Counted from the stretch's first letter, positions 1 through 8,314 are shown. The stretch is DNA of 64,000 bases from Saccharothrix ecbatanensis (GCF_014205015.1 NZ_JACHMO010000001.1:2356001-2420000); one strand, 5' to 3'. Numbers and translations: made by a program. Notes: generated by a model not told the origin, from the letters alone.

Positions 1-2
1 CC

Positions 3-1988
3 GTCACCAAGCACATCACCGTGGACCAGGTGACCGTCCGCGGCGCGGGCCACTGGCACAGCGTGGTCGCCGGCGACCGGGTCGGCTTCTACGGCCTCGG
101 CGAGCCGTCGAGTTGCGGCCAGGGCGGCAACTCCGGCGTGAGCACCCGCGTCGGCCTGCACGACTTCGCGATCATCGGCGAGGTCTCGAACCGGGTCGAC
201 TGCGACCAGACCAACGCCATCGGCGGCGCGTTGGGCGGCGGTTCGGTGATCTCCGGTATGTTCCTCCAGCACACCAAGGTCGGCCTGTGGCTGGACGGCC
301 CGTTCGACGGACTCACCATCCGCGACAACAAGGTGGTGGACCAGCTCGCCGACGGCATGAACCTGCACCGCGGCATCAGCAACGTGCTGATCGAGCACAA
401 CCTGTTCCGCAACATCAGCGACGACGGCATCGCGTTCTGGTCGGAGCACCAGGCCGACCACAGCAACACGATCCGCCGCAACACCGTCGTCGTGCCGATG
501 AAGGCCAACGGCATCGCGATCTACGGCGGCCGGGACAACATCGCCACCGAGAACGTCGTGGCCGACACGCAGGACCAGGGCGGCGGCATCCACGTCGGCA
601 ACCGGTTCTCGTCCGTCCCGCTCGCCGGCACGACCACGTTGTCCCGCAACACCACCCTGCGCGCCGGTGTGCTCGACTCCAACTGGCAGTTCGGCGTGGG
701 CGCGCTGTGGTTCGACGCCCGCGACGGCGCGATGAACGGCCGGATCGACGTCACCGACACCGATCTGATCGACAGCAACTACGAGGCGATCCAGTTCATC
801 AGCGGCACTATCACGAACGTCCACTTCAACGGCGTGCGGATCAACGGCGCGGGCACGTTCGGCATCCAGCTCCAGTCGCCGGGAGCGGCGTCGTTCACCA
901 ACGTCACCGCCACCGGACTCGGTCGCGCCGGGATCTACAGCTGCCTGGGGGAGAACGGGTTCCAGATCACCAAGGGCGCGGGCAACTCCGGCTGGGACGG
1001 TCCGTCGTACTGCGGCCCGTGGCCGGACCCGATCTACGGCGACCCGACCAACCCGCCGACCAGCACCACAACCACCACCACAACGACCACGACGACCACC
1101 ACTACGACGGTTCCTCCCGGCGGCAACCTGGCCCGGGGCAAGGCGGCCACGGCGTCCAGCGCGAACGGCGGGTTCCCGGCCTCCAGTGCGGTGGACGGTG
1201 ACGCGAACACGTACTGGGAGAGCGCGAACAGCCAGTTCCCGCAGTCCCTGACCGTCGACTTGGGACGGTCGGAGAGCGTCGGCCGACTGGTCCTGAAGCT
1301 GCCGCCGCCTGCCGCGTGGGAGGCGCGCACGCAGACCTTGAGCGTGTCCGGCAGCACGGACGGCAACGCCTACAGCCAGGTGGTCGCGTCCGCCGGGTAC
1401 CGGTTCGATCCGGCGTCGGGCAACCAGGTGACCATCCCGGTGTCAGGGAGCCACCGCCACCTGCGGTTGACGTTCACCGGCAACACCGGGTGGCCCGCCG
1501 GTCAGTTGGCCGAGCTGGAGGCGTACAGCGGCCCTGCGACGACCACGACTACGACCACCACCAGTCCTCCACCGACCGGGAACGTGGCGCGGGGCAAGCC
1601 GGTCCAGGCCTCGGCCAACGGCGGTTTCCCGGCGTCGAACGCGGTGGACGGTGACGTGAACACCTACTGGGAGAGCCCGAACAACGCGTTCCCGCAGTCG
1701 CTCACGGTGGATCTGGGCCGGGGGATCGCGGTGAACCGGATCGTGCTGAAGCTCCCGCCGGCGGCGGCGTGGGCCGCGCGCACGCAGACGTTGAGCGTGT
1801 CCGGCAGTACGGACGGCAATGCCTACAGCCAGGTTGTGGCGTCGGCCGGGTACCGGTTCGATCCGGCGTCGGGCAACCAGGTGACCATCCCGGTGTCGGC
1901 GAACCACCGCTACCTGCGGTTGACGTTCACCGGCAACACGGGGTGGCCGGCCGCTCAGCTGGCCGAGTTGGAGGCGTACGCGGGCTGA
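3..1988 (+). CDS. GH87-like alpha-1,3-glucanase (mycodextranase), C-terminal part
   Basis: The frame is open from base 3 with no preceding start, so the N-terminus lies outside the window. The first ~345 visible residues have the Asn/Gly-rich pattern of a right-handed parallel beta-helix (DNKVVDQLADGMNLHRG, HNLFRNISDDGIAFWS), like actinobacterial GH87 mycodextranases. Two F5/8 type C (discoidin) domains follow, each preceded by a Thr-rich linker (about residues 353-368 and 513-524). The discoidin domains share NARGK, SSTDGNAYSQVV-like and FDPASGNQVTIPVS segments and are nearly identical in their second halves. Likely a secreted enzyme attacking fungal or bacterial alpha-1,3-glucan. The family rests on the helix pattern plus architecture; a pectate-lyase-like helix with another specificity is possible. 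Confidence 0.7.
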   Translation, partial: VTKHITVDQVTVRGAGHWHSVVAGDRVGFYGLGEPSSCGQGGNSGVSTRVGLHDFAIIGEVSNRVDCDQTNAIGGALGGGSVISGMFLQHTKVGLWLDGPFDGLTIRDNKVVDQLADGMNLHRGISNVLIEHNLFRNISDDGIAFWSEHQADHSNTIRRNTVVVPMKANGIAIYGGRDNIATENVVADTQDQGGGIHVGNRFSSVPLAGTTTLSRNTTLRAGVLDSNWQFGVGALWFDARDGAMNGRIDVTDTDLIDSNYEAIQFISGTITNVHFNGVRINGAGTFGIQLQSPGAASFTNVTATGLGRAGIYSCLGENGFQITKGAGNSGWDGPSYCGPWPDPIYGDPTNPPTSTTTTTTTTTTTTTTTVPPGGNLARGKAATASSANGGFPASSAVDGDANTYWESANSQFPQSLTVDLGRSESVGRLVLKLPPPAAWEARTQTLSVSGSTDGNAYSQVVASAGYRFDPASGNQVTIPVSGSHRHLRLTFTGNTGWPAGQLAELEAYSGPATTTTTTTTSPPPTGNVARGKPVQASANGGFPASNAVDGDVNTYWESPNNAFPQSLTVDLGRGIAVNRIVLKLPPAAAWAARTQTLSVSGSTDGNAYSQVVASAGYRFDPASGNQVTIPVSANHRYLRLTFTGNTGWPAAQLAELEAYAG

Positions 1989-1991
1989 CCC

Positions 1992-2462
1992 TCACTCCGA
2001 CGGGAGATCGCCCCGCCACGCCCGCTGGTTCTCCGTGATCCGCCCGAACAGCCGTTTGAACTCGCCGAACCCGTCGCAGCCGACGCGTTCGGCGTTGCGC
2101 TGTTCGATGGCGGCCATGATCGCGTCGGCCTGGACCATCTGGTCGAGCCCGCGTTCGGTGGGCATGACGAGCTTCGCGCGACGGTCGCACGGGTCGGGGT
2201 GGCGGGTGACGTAGCCGAGCGCCTCCAGCTCGTCCAGCACCTTGCCGACGACCTGTTTGTGCTGGCCGGAGCGCCGCGCGATGTCGGTGGCGCGGGTGCC
2301 TTCGGGGTCCAGGTAGGCGAGCACGGCGCCGTGCAGGGGGCGGAGGTCCGGGAACCCCTGGCGGGCCAGCGTGTCGAACAGCTCCTCCTGCACGGCCAAC
2401 AGCAGTCGGCTGGTGAGCACGCCCAGGTCGGGGTGGGTCAGTTTGCGTTCGCCTCGACGCAT
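1992..2462 (-). CDS. MarR family transcriptional regulator
   Basis: A 156-residue winged-helix protein of normal MarR length. The recognition region reads ATDIARRSGQHKQVVGKVLDELEALGYVTR and the wing reads DPCDRRAKLVMPTERG (these are adjacent segments). The start is ATG at 2462 because AAGGAG lies 7 nt upstream; a longer reading from 2501 would start inside the operator. It is divergent from the quinone reductase gene, and a perfect 10+10 bp inverted repeat sits between them, so it most likely represses itself and that gene and responds to quinones, phenolics or oxidants. Two cysteines (DPCDRR and VGCDGF) could be redox sensors, which is inference. Confidence 0.85.
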   Translation of the reverse strand: MRRGERKLTHPDLGVLTSRLLLAVQEELFDTLARQGFPDLRPLHGAVLAYLDPEGTRATDIARRSGQHKQVVGKVLDELEALGYVTRHPDPCDRRAKLVMPTERGLDQMVQADAIMAAIEQRNAERVGCDGFGEFKRLFGRITENQRAWRGDLPSE

Positions 2463-2487
2463 CGCGCCGCTCCTTCGGTCACCCAAG

Positions 2488-2514
2488 GTGATAGTCACCA
2501 TATTTGACTATCAC
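2488..2514. promoter_or_regulatory. MarR operator, perfect inverted repeat
   Basis: GTGATAGTCA, 7 bp spacer, TGACTATCAC: a perfect 10-bp-arm palindrome midway between the divergent marR-like and wrbA-like genes. An extra half-site TGACTATA follows at 2521-2528. It overlaps a candidate -35 (TTGACT, 2504-2509) for the rightward gene; TATAAC at 2525-2530 is the likely -10, with a short 15 bp spacing. Confidence 0.8.
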
Positions 2515-2566
2515 AGGCTATGACTATAACGTCTTGAGCGTGATCAAGCAGCAGGAGGAGTCCACC

Positions 2567-3175
2567 GTGGACAGTCCCGTCAAAGTCGCGATCGTCTACT
2601 ACTCGTCAACCGGGAACATCGCCCACATCGCGCAGGAGATGGCCGACACGGCGGAGAAGGCCGGCGCCGAGGTCCGGTTGCGCAAGGTCGCCGAACTCGC
2701 GCCGCAGTCCGCGATCGACGCCAACCCGGCCTGGGCGGCCCACGCCGCTTCGGCCGCCGACGTCGCGGTGGCCGTCGCCGACGACCTGATCTGGGCGGAC
2801 GCCGTGATCATGGGCACGCCGACCCGGTTCGGCAACGTGTCGTCGCAGCTCAAGCAGTTCCTCGACACACTGGGTGGCGCGTGGCAGCAGGGGCTGCTGG
2901 CGGACAAGGTCTACAGCGGGTTCACGTCCACGGCGACGCTGCACGGCGGCCACGAGTCGACGCTGCTGGCGTTGGCCAACACGTTCCACCACTTCGGCGG
3001 CATCGTGGTCGCGCCCGGCTACACGCATCCGGACAAGTTCGCCGACGGCAACCCGTACGGCACCTCGCACCACGACGGGGGTGGCTCGATCGCTGTGGAC
3101 GACACCGTGCGCGCCGCGGCCCGTGTGCAGGCTGAGCGAGTCGTCCGCTTCGCCCGCGCGATCGCCGCCGCCTGA
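2567..3175 (+). CDS. NAD(P)H:quinone oxidoreductase, WrbA/flavodoxin-like
   Basis: The 202-residue length matches the WrbA family (~200). The N-terminal FMN phosphate loop reads YYSSTGNIAHIAQ and the second flavin loop GTPTRFGNVSSQLKQFLD, followed by FTSTATLHGGHE, the WrbA signature region. Such cytosolic FMN enzymes make two-electron reductions of quinones, avoiding semiquinones. GTG at 2567 is chosen because AGGAGGAG lies 6 nt upstream; an in-frame ATG at 2504 falls inside the operator. Transcription is probably controlled by the divergent MarR regulator through the palindrome at 2488-2514. Confidence 0.88.
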   Translation: MDSPVKVAIVYYSSTGNIAHIAQEMADTAEKAGAEVRLRKVAELAPQSAIDANPAWAAHAASAADVAVAVADDLIWADAVIMGTPTRFGNVSSQLKQFLDTLGGAWQQGLLADKVYSGFTSTATLHGGHESTLLALANTFHHFGGIVVAPGYTHPDKFADGNPYGTSHHDGGGSIAVDDTVRAAARVQAERVVRFARAIAAA

Positions 3176-3380
3176 CGATCGTCGAGGCGCGCATCCGGCT
3201 TTCGGACGTGCGTGGGGCGCGGTGCGCGACGCACCGCGCCTCGTTCACTTCTTGTCCAGCCACACCATCCACTCGCCGTGCGCGCCCTCGTGCTCGACGC
3301 TGATAACGATCTCCTCGCCGGGTCGCCCTCCGGACCCCTGTCCCTGCACGCTGGCGGTAGTCAACCAGGGGGGCGGACGG

Positions 3381-4574
3381 GTGCTGACGGCGTTACGGGT
3401 GGGGGATTTCAGGCTGCTGTGGGCGGCGCGGACGATCAGTGTGTTCGGCACTTGGCTGCTCGTCGTGGCGGTGCCGGCGCACGTCTACCTGCTCACCGGC
3501 TCGTACATGGCGGCCGGATTGGCGTTGGCGGCGGAGTTCCTGCCGCCGGTGCTGCTCGGGCCGTTCGCCGGGGTGGTGGTCGACCGGTGGGACCGGCGGC
3601 GGGTGATGATGGCGGCCGACGTGCTGCGTGCCGCCGCCCTCGCACTGCTGCTGCTCGCCCGTGACCCCGGCGACCTCTGGCTGGTCTACGTCGCGTTGGT
3701 CGTCGAGAGCACCGGAACGGTGGTGTTCCGACCGGCCGCCCAAGCGCACACGCCGGTTGTCGTCGGCACCGGCACGGCGTTGAGCGGGGCCAACGCGCTG
3801 AACTCGATCACGGACGGTGTGGCCCGGCTCGCCGGCGCGCCACTGGGCGTCGCGTTGCTCGGCCTGGTCGGGTTCGAAGCGCTGGTGCTGATCGACATGG
3901 CGAGCTACCTGGTCTCGGTCGGCCTGATCGCGTTGATGTCCAAGCGAGCCACCACGACCACAGCGCGGGGCGTGGGCAAGGAGTTGGCGGAAGGGCTGGC
4001 GTTCCTGAAGAAGGAACGGACGGCCTCGTCACTCCTGGTCGTCAGCAGCGTCTTCCTGGCGGCGAACGCCTCGCTCAGCGCGTTGCTGGTCCCGTTCGGC
4101 ATGACGACCCTGGGCGGCATCGGGCCGGTCGGGCTGGTGATGTCCGGACTGGGCGTTGGGTTCCTGCTCGGTGCGCCCCTGACCCGGCTCCTGGTCGACA
4201 GGCTGCGCACCGGACCCCTGCTGGCCGCCGCACTCGTCGCCACGGCCGTGGGTTTCGTGCTGCTGTTCAGCTCACGGTCGATGACTTCCGCCGTGCCGGC
4301 CGCAGTTCTCATCGGGTTGGCCGGGTCCGCGGTCCTGGTCGTCACGCAGACCGCCGTGCAACGGGTGACACCCACCGACGTGCTGGGACGGATCAGCGCG
4401 GTGATGTTCACGGGGGAGGCGGTGGCGACGTTCGTCGGCGCGCTGGCCGGCCCTGCTCTGGCCGAGACCACGTCACCGCGCACGGCCGCTTACACCGCGT
4501 GTGCGATCACGTTGCTCAGCGCGGTCTACGCGGCCAGATCGACGCCTTCCGTTCACCAATCGTTCGCCCGCTGA
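3381..4574 (+). CDS. MFS transporter (DHA3/EntS-like exporter)
   Basis: A 397-residue hydrophobic protein with the periodicity of 12 membrane helices. Motif A of the major facilitator superfamily is visible between helices 2 and 3 (DRWDRRRVMMAAD). N-terminal ALRVGDFRLLWAARTISVFGTW is typical of the MFS_3 group, which includes enterobactin and macrolide exporters. The GTG at 3381 is preceded by a G-rich stretch rather than a clear Shine-Dalgarno site, so the start is tentative. It is separated from the next gene by a hairpin and is not obviously part of the TelA operon. Substrate unknown. Confidence 0.85.
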   Translation: MLTALRVGDFRLLWAARTISVFGTWLLVVAVPAHVYLLTGSYMAAGLALAAEFLPPVLLGPFAGVVVDRWDRRRVMMAADVLRAAALALLLLARDPGDLWLVYVALVVESTGTVVFRPAAQAHTPVVVGTGTALSGANALNSITDGVARLAGAPLGVALLGLVGFEALVLIDMASYLVSVGLIALMSKRATTTTARGVGKELAEGLAFLKKERTASSLLVVSSVFLAANASLSALLVPFGMTTLGGIGPVGLVMSGLGVGFLLGAPLTRLLVDRLRTGPLLAAALVATAVGFVLLFSSRSMTSAVPAAVLIGLAGSAVLVVTQTAVQRVTPTDVLGRISAVMFTGEAVATFVGALAGPALAETTSPRTAAYTACAITLLSAVYAARSTPSVHQSFAR

Positions 4575-4578
4575 TTCG

Positions 4579-4607
4579 CCGTTCCCCGCGTCATACAAGG
4601 GGAACGG
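4579..4607. terminator. Hairpin between MFS gene and TelA operon
   Basis: CCGTTCCCC and GGGGAACGG form a perfect 9-bp stem with an 11-nt loop just after the MFS stop codon. There is no T-run, so it could be a terminator or an operator of the following operon. Confidence 0.5.
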
Positions 4608-4647
4608 GAGAGATGATCAGCGGGGAACACGGGGGTGAGCGGGTCCA

Positions 4648-5727
4648 GTGAAACGCCGGTTGTCCATCGGCTTGGCCGTGGTGTTGTTGGCCGCCGTCGT
4701 CGCGGTGGTCGTGTGGGGTCGTTCGGACGACGCCGAGGGCGGCGAAGCGGGCGACCTGACCGTCGTGCGCGGCGTCATCGGGTCGGAGAAGCTGGCCTTC
4801 TTCAGCGATCAACGCGTGGTCGACGCGTTCGCCAAGCAAGGTCTGAAGGTAGAGGTGGACACGGCCGGCTCGCGGCAGATCGCCACCTCCGTCGACCTCG
4901 GCAAGTACGAGTTCGCGTTCCCGTCGTCCTCGCCCGCCGCGCAGAAGATCCAGCGCGACCGCAAGACGACCGCCGCGCACACGCCGTTCCAGTCGCCGAT
5001 GGCCGTGGCCACGTTCGAGCCGATCGTCCAGCTGCTCCAAGCGGCCGGTGTGGTGGCCAAGGGTCCGGGCGACTACCTGGTGCTCGACGTGGCCAAGTAC
5101 CTGGAGCTGACCAAGGCCGGCACGCGCTGGGACCAGCTGCCCGGCAACACCGCCTACCCGGCCCGGAAGAACGTCCTCATCACCACGACGAACCCGGCCG
5201 AGTCGAACTCCGCCGCGATGTACCTGTCGATCGCGTCGTTCGTGGCCAACGGCAACACCGTGGTCGGCACGCCGGAGCAGGAGGCGGCGGTCCTGCCCGA
5301 CGTCGCCCGGCTGTTCCGCGACCAGGGCTACACGCAGAACAGCACCGAGGGCCCCTTCGAGGACTACCTCGCGGCCGGCATGGGCAAGACGCCGCTGGCG
5401 CTGATCTACGAGTCCCAGTACCTCGATCGCGTGGTGCGCGCCGACGGCTCGATCCGCCCGGACATGCGCCTGCTCTACCTCGCCCCGACGGTCTACTCGA
5501 AGCACACGCTGGTCCCGTTGTCGGACAAGGGCGACCAGGTCGGCAAGCTGCTGACCACCGATCCCGAACTGGGCAAGCTCGCCGCCACCTTCGGCTTCCG
5601 CACGAGCGACCCGCGGCTGTTCGCCGAAGTGGTGGGGGACAAGGCGCCCGCCGACCTGGTGGACGCGGTCGAGCCGCCGTCCTTCGAGACGCTGGAACGC
5701 CTGCTCGACGCGGTCGGGAAGTGGTGA
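4648..5727 (+). CDS. Substrate-binding-protein-like, first gene of TelA operon
   Basis: 359 residues with an N-terminal membrane anchor or signal (SIGLAVVLLAAVVAVVVWG, about residues 6-24) and no lipobox. The remainder resembles a type 2 periplasmic binding fold: GVIGSEKLAFFSDQRVVDAF near the mature N-terminus, FPSSSPAAQKI and ITTTNPAESNSAAMYLS in the ligand region. No transport permease is adjacent. The gene ends in Trp-TGA at 5725-5727, where an IS200/IS605-type element begins; the ancestral next codon would have been the ATG of telA. Role unknown; in this family pairing it probably senses or binds a ligand outside the membrane for the TelA/VWA proteins. Confidence 0.7.
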   Translation: MKRRLSIGLAVVLLAAVVAVVVWGRSDDAEGGEAGDLTVVRGVIGSEKLAFFSDQRVVDAFAKQGLKVEVDTAGSRQIATSVDLGKYEFAFPSSSPAAQKIQRDRKTTAAHTPFQSPMAVATFEPIVQLLQAAGVVAKGPGDYLVLDVAKYLELTKAGTRWDQLPGNTAYPARKNVLITTTNPAESNSAAMYLSIASFVANGNTVVGTPEQEAAVLPDVARLFRDQGYTQNSTEGPFEDYLAAGMGKTPLALIYESQYLDRVVRADGSIRPDMRLLYLAPTVYSKHTLVPLSDKGDQVGKLLTTDPELGKLAATFGFRTSDPRLFAEVVGDKAPADLVDAVEPPSFETLERLLDAVGKW

Positions 5728-5870
5728 CTCCGCCCACGCCTGCAGACGCGGGCTTCCTGCGTCGGTGGCTAGGCCCCCGCGCAGAGGGCCAGCCCGGCCC
5801 TGTGCAGAACGTTCAGCGCGCCGACGCGGTCCGCGTTCTCTCGGAATCCGCACTTGACGCACTCGAACTT
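5704..5870 (-). ncRNA. Predicted reRNA (omegaRNA) of TnpB
   Basis: By analogy with ISDra2-type systems, the guide RNA covers the 3' end of tnpB plus the right end of the element, and its guide is the flanking DNA. Visible here: the stop codon region of tnpB, a 9-bp right-end hairpin (5732-5753) and terminal TCAC (5727-5724), followed by flank 5723-5704, which is the 3' end of the binding-protein gene on the minus strand. The 5' boundary is a guess. Confidence 0.4.
5732..5753. repeat. Right-end hairpin of the IS element
   Basis: GCCCACGCC and GACGCGGGC form a 9-pair stem (two G-T pairs) around a TGCA loop, ending 5 nt from the terminal TCAC (minus sense). This is the layout of IS200/IS605 right ends. 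Confidence 0.75.
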
Positions 5871-6989
5871 GGCTTGGGTGGTGCGGTTCTCCGCGCTTAC
5901 GTGTCCGCATCCTCCGGCGGAAGGCGGGCACGTGCGGGAGGTGTTGCGGGCGTCCACCGCGATCACTCGGCGACCGGCGCTCTCAGCCTTGTTCGCCAGG
6001 ATTCGGAAGAACAGCCCCCAACCCGCGTCCAGGATGCCGCGGTTCAACCCGGCCTTCGCGGCAGCCCCGTTCGGAAGGAACGAGCCCGCGTTGTCCGGAT
6101 CGGACTTGGGTGCGGGCGCTCGCGTCATGCCCGCCGTATTCAGCTTCTCGTGCCCGATCACGTCGTGCTTGGCGATCACGGCGTTCGCCGCCTTGTGGTG
6201 GTGGTCCAGGCGGCGGCGCTGGATCTTCGAATGAAGCCGGGCGACTTTTCGCGCTGCGGCCCGGTGTTTCCTGGTGCGACGTCGGATGCGTTTGGGGAAG
6301 GCGTCCAGTACACGCTGAGCGGCGGCCAGTACGTCGGCCATCGCCTTCAGGAATCGCGGGTTCTCCTCGTGGTTCCCGTTGGAGTCGGTGAAGAAGTGCA
6401 CCGTGCCCATGTCGATGCCGACGAGCGATCCGGTTGCCGGGAGTCGTGCATCCGGCACGTCGTCGCAGGCCAGGATGACGTACCAGCGCTTGCCCTCGCG
6501 CTTGACGCTGACCGTCTTGACCCGACCGTGCACGGGCCGGTGCCGGTGGACCCGGATGTGTCCGACGCCCTGCAACCGGACGCGGGTCTGACGATAGTGA
6601 GGGGCGGAGTCCCAGCGGCAGCCGTCCCCGTCCTTGGGGAACTCCACGGTGTCGAAGTGCCCGACACCCTTGAAACGCGGGTAACCCGGCGTCCGACCCG
6701 CCTTGACGCGGCGGAAGAACGCTCGCATCGCCTTGTCCAGCCTCCGCAGGGTGGCCTGCTGCGACGAGCACGACCACCGGCCTTGACGTTCGGGGTCGAA
6801 CGCCCGGATCTCCTTCAACTGTGCGGACTGATCCCCGTACCGCACGGTGGTTACCGACGGGTGGCGGTAGGCGTCGCGTCGTTCCTGCAACGCCCCGTTG
6901 TAGAGCGAACAGTGGTCCCGAAGCATCTCCGACAGCGCCTGCACCTGCTTGGCGGTGGGACGGAGGAGGAACTTGTAGGCGCGCTTCAC
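5769..6989 (-). CDS. tnpB: RNA-guided endonuclease TnpB
   Basis: 406 residues, normal TnpB length. The RuvC-like catalytic triad is intact: D193 in GIDMGTVHFF, E281 in IGHEKLN, D387 in NADRVGALNVL. A zinc ribbon lies between the last two, but its first pair is C354-x6-C361 (CPPSAGGC) instead of the usual C-x2-C; the second pair C377-x2-C380 is normal. The start is GTG at 6989 (MKRAYKFLLRPT), with AAGGAGG about 7 nt upstream; the GTG at 6995 is too close. Known TnpB proteins cut DNA guided by an RNA from the element's right end and help retain the element. It opposes the host TelA operon in direction. Confidence 0.93.
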   Translation of the reverse strand: MKRAYKFLLRPTAKQVQALSEMLRDHCSLYNGALQERRDAYRHPSVTTVRYGDQSAQLKEIRAFDPERQGRWSCSSQQATLRRLDKAMRAFFRRVKAGRTPGYPRFKGVGHFDTVEFPKDGDGCRWDSAPHYRQTRVRLQGVGHIRVHRHRPVHGRVKTVSVKREGKRWYVILACDDVPDARLPATGSLVGIDMGTVHFFTDSNGNHEENPRFLKAMADVLAAAQRVLDAFPKRIRRRTRKHRAAARKVARLHSKIQRRRLDHHHKAANAVIAKHDVIGHEKLNTAGMTRAPAPKSDPDNAGSFLPNGAAAKAGLNRGILDAGWGLFFRILANKAESAGRRVIAVDARNTSRTCPPSAGGCGHVSAENRTTQAKFECVKCGFRENADRVGALNVLHRAGLALCAGA

Positions 6990-7135
6990 AAACACACCCT
7001 CCTTCCACCCCGGTCAAAGCCACTCGATCCTTACACACACGACATGTCTGCTTACCGAGGGGAGGTGGCGAGGATGCCCGGTACAGCCAAGAACGACTGG
7101 TCCGGCCCCACAGCGGCGATTCACCCCGCAGCTCT

Positions 7136-7154
7136 GGCGACGGGGCCCCTCGCC
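7136..7154. repeat. Left-end palindrome of the IS element
   Basis: GGCGA c GGGG CCCC TCGCC, a near-perfect palindrome 5 bp from the proposed left boundary at 7159. Subterminal hairpins of this kind are what Y1 transposases bind at left ends. Confidence 0.6.
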
Positions 7155-7162
7155 GAACTGTG

Positions 7163-8314
7163 ATGGACGACTTCACCCTCACCGCGCCGGAGCCGGTGAC
7201 GCCGATCCCGGTGGAACGCGCGGCCGGGCTGATCGCGCTCGGCGACGACGTGCGCGATGACGTCGACCGGCGGGCCGGGCAGTTCGCCGAACGCCTGCAA
7301 GCGCTGGACGCCCGGTCACCGGAGTTCACCGCCGTGCTGGACGACGTGCTCGCGGTCGGCGAGGCGGACATGCGTGCCGCGGCGGGTGTGGCGGGCGCGA
7401 TGCTGGACCGCTCGGCCCGCGCCATGCGTGACAACTCGCCGCAGGTCCAGGTCACCACCTCCCTGTCCGACCTGCGCCGCACGGTCGGCGAACTGGACCC
7501 GGCCAAACTGCCGATCACCGGCCGCAAGCTGCTGAAGGTCTTCCCCGCCGGGAACGCCGCGAAGAAGGCCCTCGACCGCTACCGCGCGGCCGGTGAGCCG
7601 GTGAACGCGCTGGTGGTCGACCTGCGCGACCGCCAGGACGTGCTGCGCCGGGACAACGCCGCCATCAAGGGCGAGCGGGAGCGGTTGTGGCGGGCCATGG
7701 GCAAGCTGTCCGAGGCCGCCGCGTTCGCCGAGGCGGTGGACGCGGCGATCGACCGTCAGGCCGACGTGTTCGACCTGACCGATCCGGCGAAGGCACGGGC
7801 GTTGCGCGCGGACGTGCTGCACCCGATCCGGCAACGCCACCAGGACCTGCTGACCCAGCTCGCGGTGAGCGCGCAGGGCTACCTGGCGCTGGACCTGGTG
7901 CGCCGCACCAACGACGAGCTGATCCGTGGCGTCGAACGCGCGGTGACGACCACCGTGGCCGCGTTGCGGATCGCGCTGCTGGTCAGCGGCGCCCTGGCGA
8001 GCCAGCGGGACGTGCTGGACGAGGTCGCCGCGTTGCAGGCCACCACGGACGGCCTGATCCGGGCCAACAGCGACCTGCTGGACTTGCAGAGCGCGGAGAT
8101 CCGCCGTGCGAGCAGCGACCCGGCCGTCGCGGTCGAGACGATCCGCGCGTCGTTCGACCGGATCTACGCGGCGATCGACGCGGTCGACGGGTACCGGGCG
8201 GACGCGGTGCGCACGATGGCGGTGACCGTCGAGTCGCTGTCGGGGGAGATCCGCCGCGCCGAAGAGCATCTGCGCCGCTCGCACGACGCGACGGCGGCCG
8301 AGGGGGACCGATGA
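7163..8314 (+). CDS. telA: Toxic anion resistance protein, TelA family
   Basis: 383 residues, predominantly alpha-helical and charged, matching the TelA family length. Recognisable segments: LPITGRKLLKVFPAGNAAKK, ALDRYRAAGEPVNALVVDL, LRTTNDE-like DLVRRTNDELIRGVERAVTTTVAALRIA. TelA proteins are linked to tellurite and other membrane-active stress; the biochemical role is unsettled. The ATG at 7163 coincides with the end of the inserted IS element, whose right border replaced the native upstream ribosome-binding region, so translation may now be weakened. The following gene overlaps by ATGA at 8311-8314. Confidence 0.85.
   Translation: MDDFTLTAPEPVTPIPVERAAGLIALGDDVRDDVDRRAGQFAERLQALDARSPEFTAVLDDVLAVGEADMRAAAGVAGAMLDRSARAMRDNSPQVQVTTSLSDLRRTVGELDPAKLPITGRKLLKVFPAGNAAKKALDRYRAAGEPVNALVVDLRDRQDVLRRDNAAIKGERERLWRAMGKLSEAAAFAEAVDAAIDRQADVFDLTDPAKARALRADVLHPIRQRHQDLLTQLAVSAQGYLALDLVRRTNDELIRGVERAVTTTVAALRIALLVSGALASQRDVLDEVAALQATTDGLIRANSDLLDLQSAEIRRASSDPAVAVETIRASFDRIYAAIDAVDGYRADAVRTMAVTVESLSGEIRRAEEHLRRSHDATAAEGDR

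Larger units (their letters stand above)
5724..7159 (-). mobile_element. tnpB-only IS200/IS605-type (IS1341-like) element
   Basis: A 1436-bp element, read leftwards, carrying only tnpB. It is bounded by the tetranucleotide TCAC (minus-strand sense): target copy at 7160-7163 beside the left end and element copy at 5724-5727 at the right end. The right end has a 9-bp hairpin (5732-5740 with 5745-5753, loop TGCA) and the left end a subterminal palindrome (7136-7154). No Y1 transposase gene is present, so it would need TnpA in trans. Deleting it joins GTGA to TGGACGAC and recreates a TGATG overlap between the flanking genes, which supports the exact boundaries. Confidence 0.85.

Noticed and set aside
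3245..3352. Minus-strand 35-codon frame (GQGSGGRPGEEIVISVEHEGAHGEW...) between the quinone reductase and MFS genes
   Set aside because: Codon use is plausible and it may be a gene remnant, but there is no ribosome site and no recognisable family.
5983..7527. A long second minus-strand frame over tnpB and telA
   Set aside because: It is the out-of-frame shadow of tnpB; the motif-bearing frame is 6989-5769.
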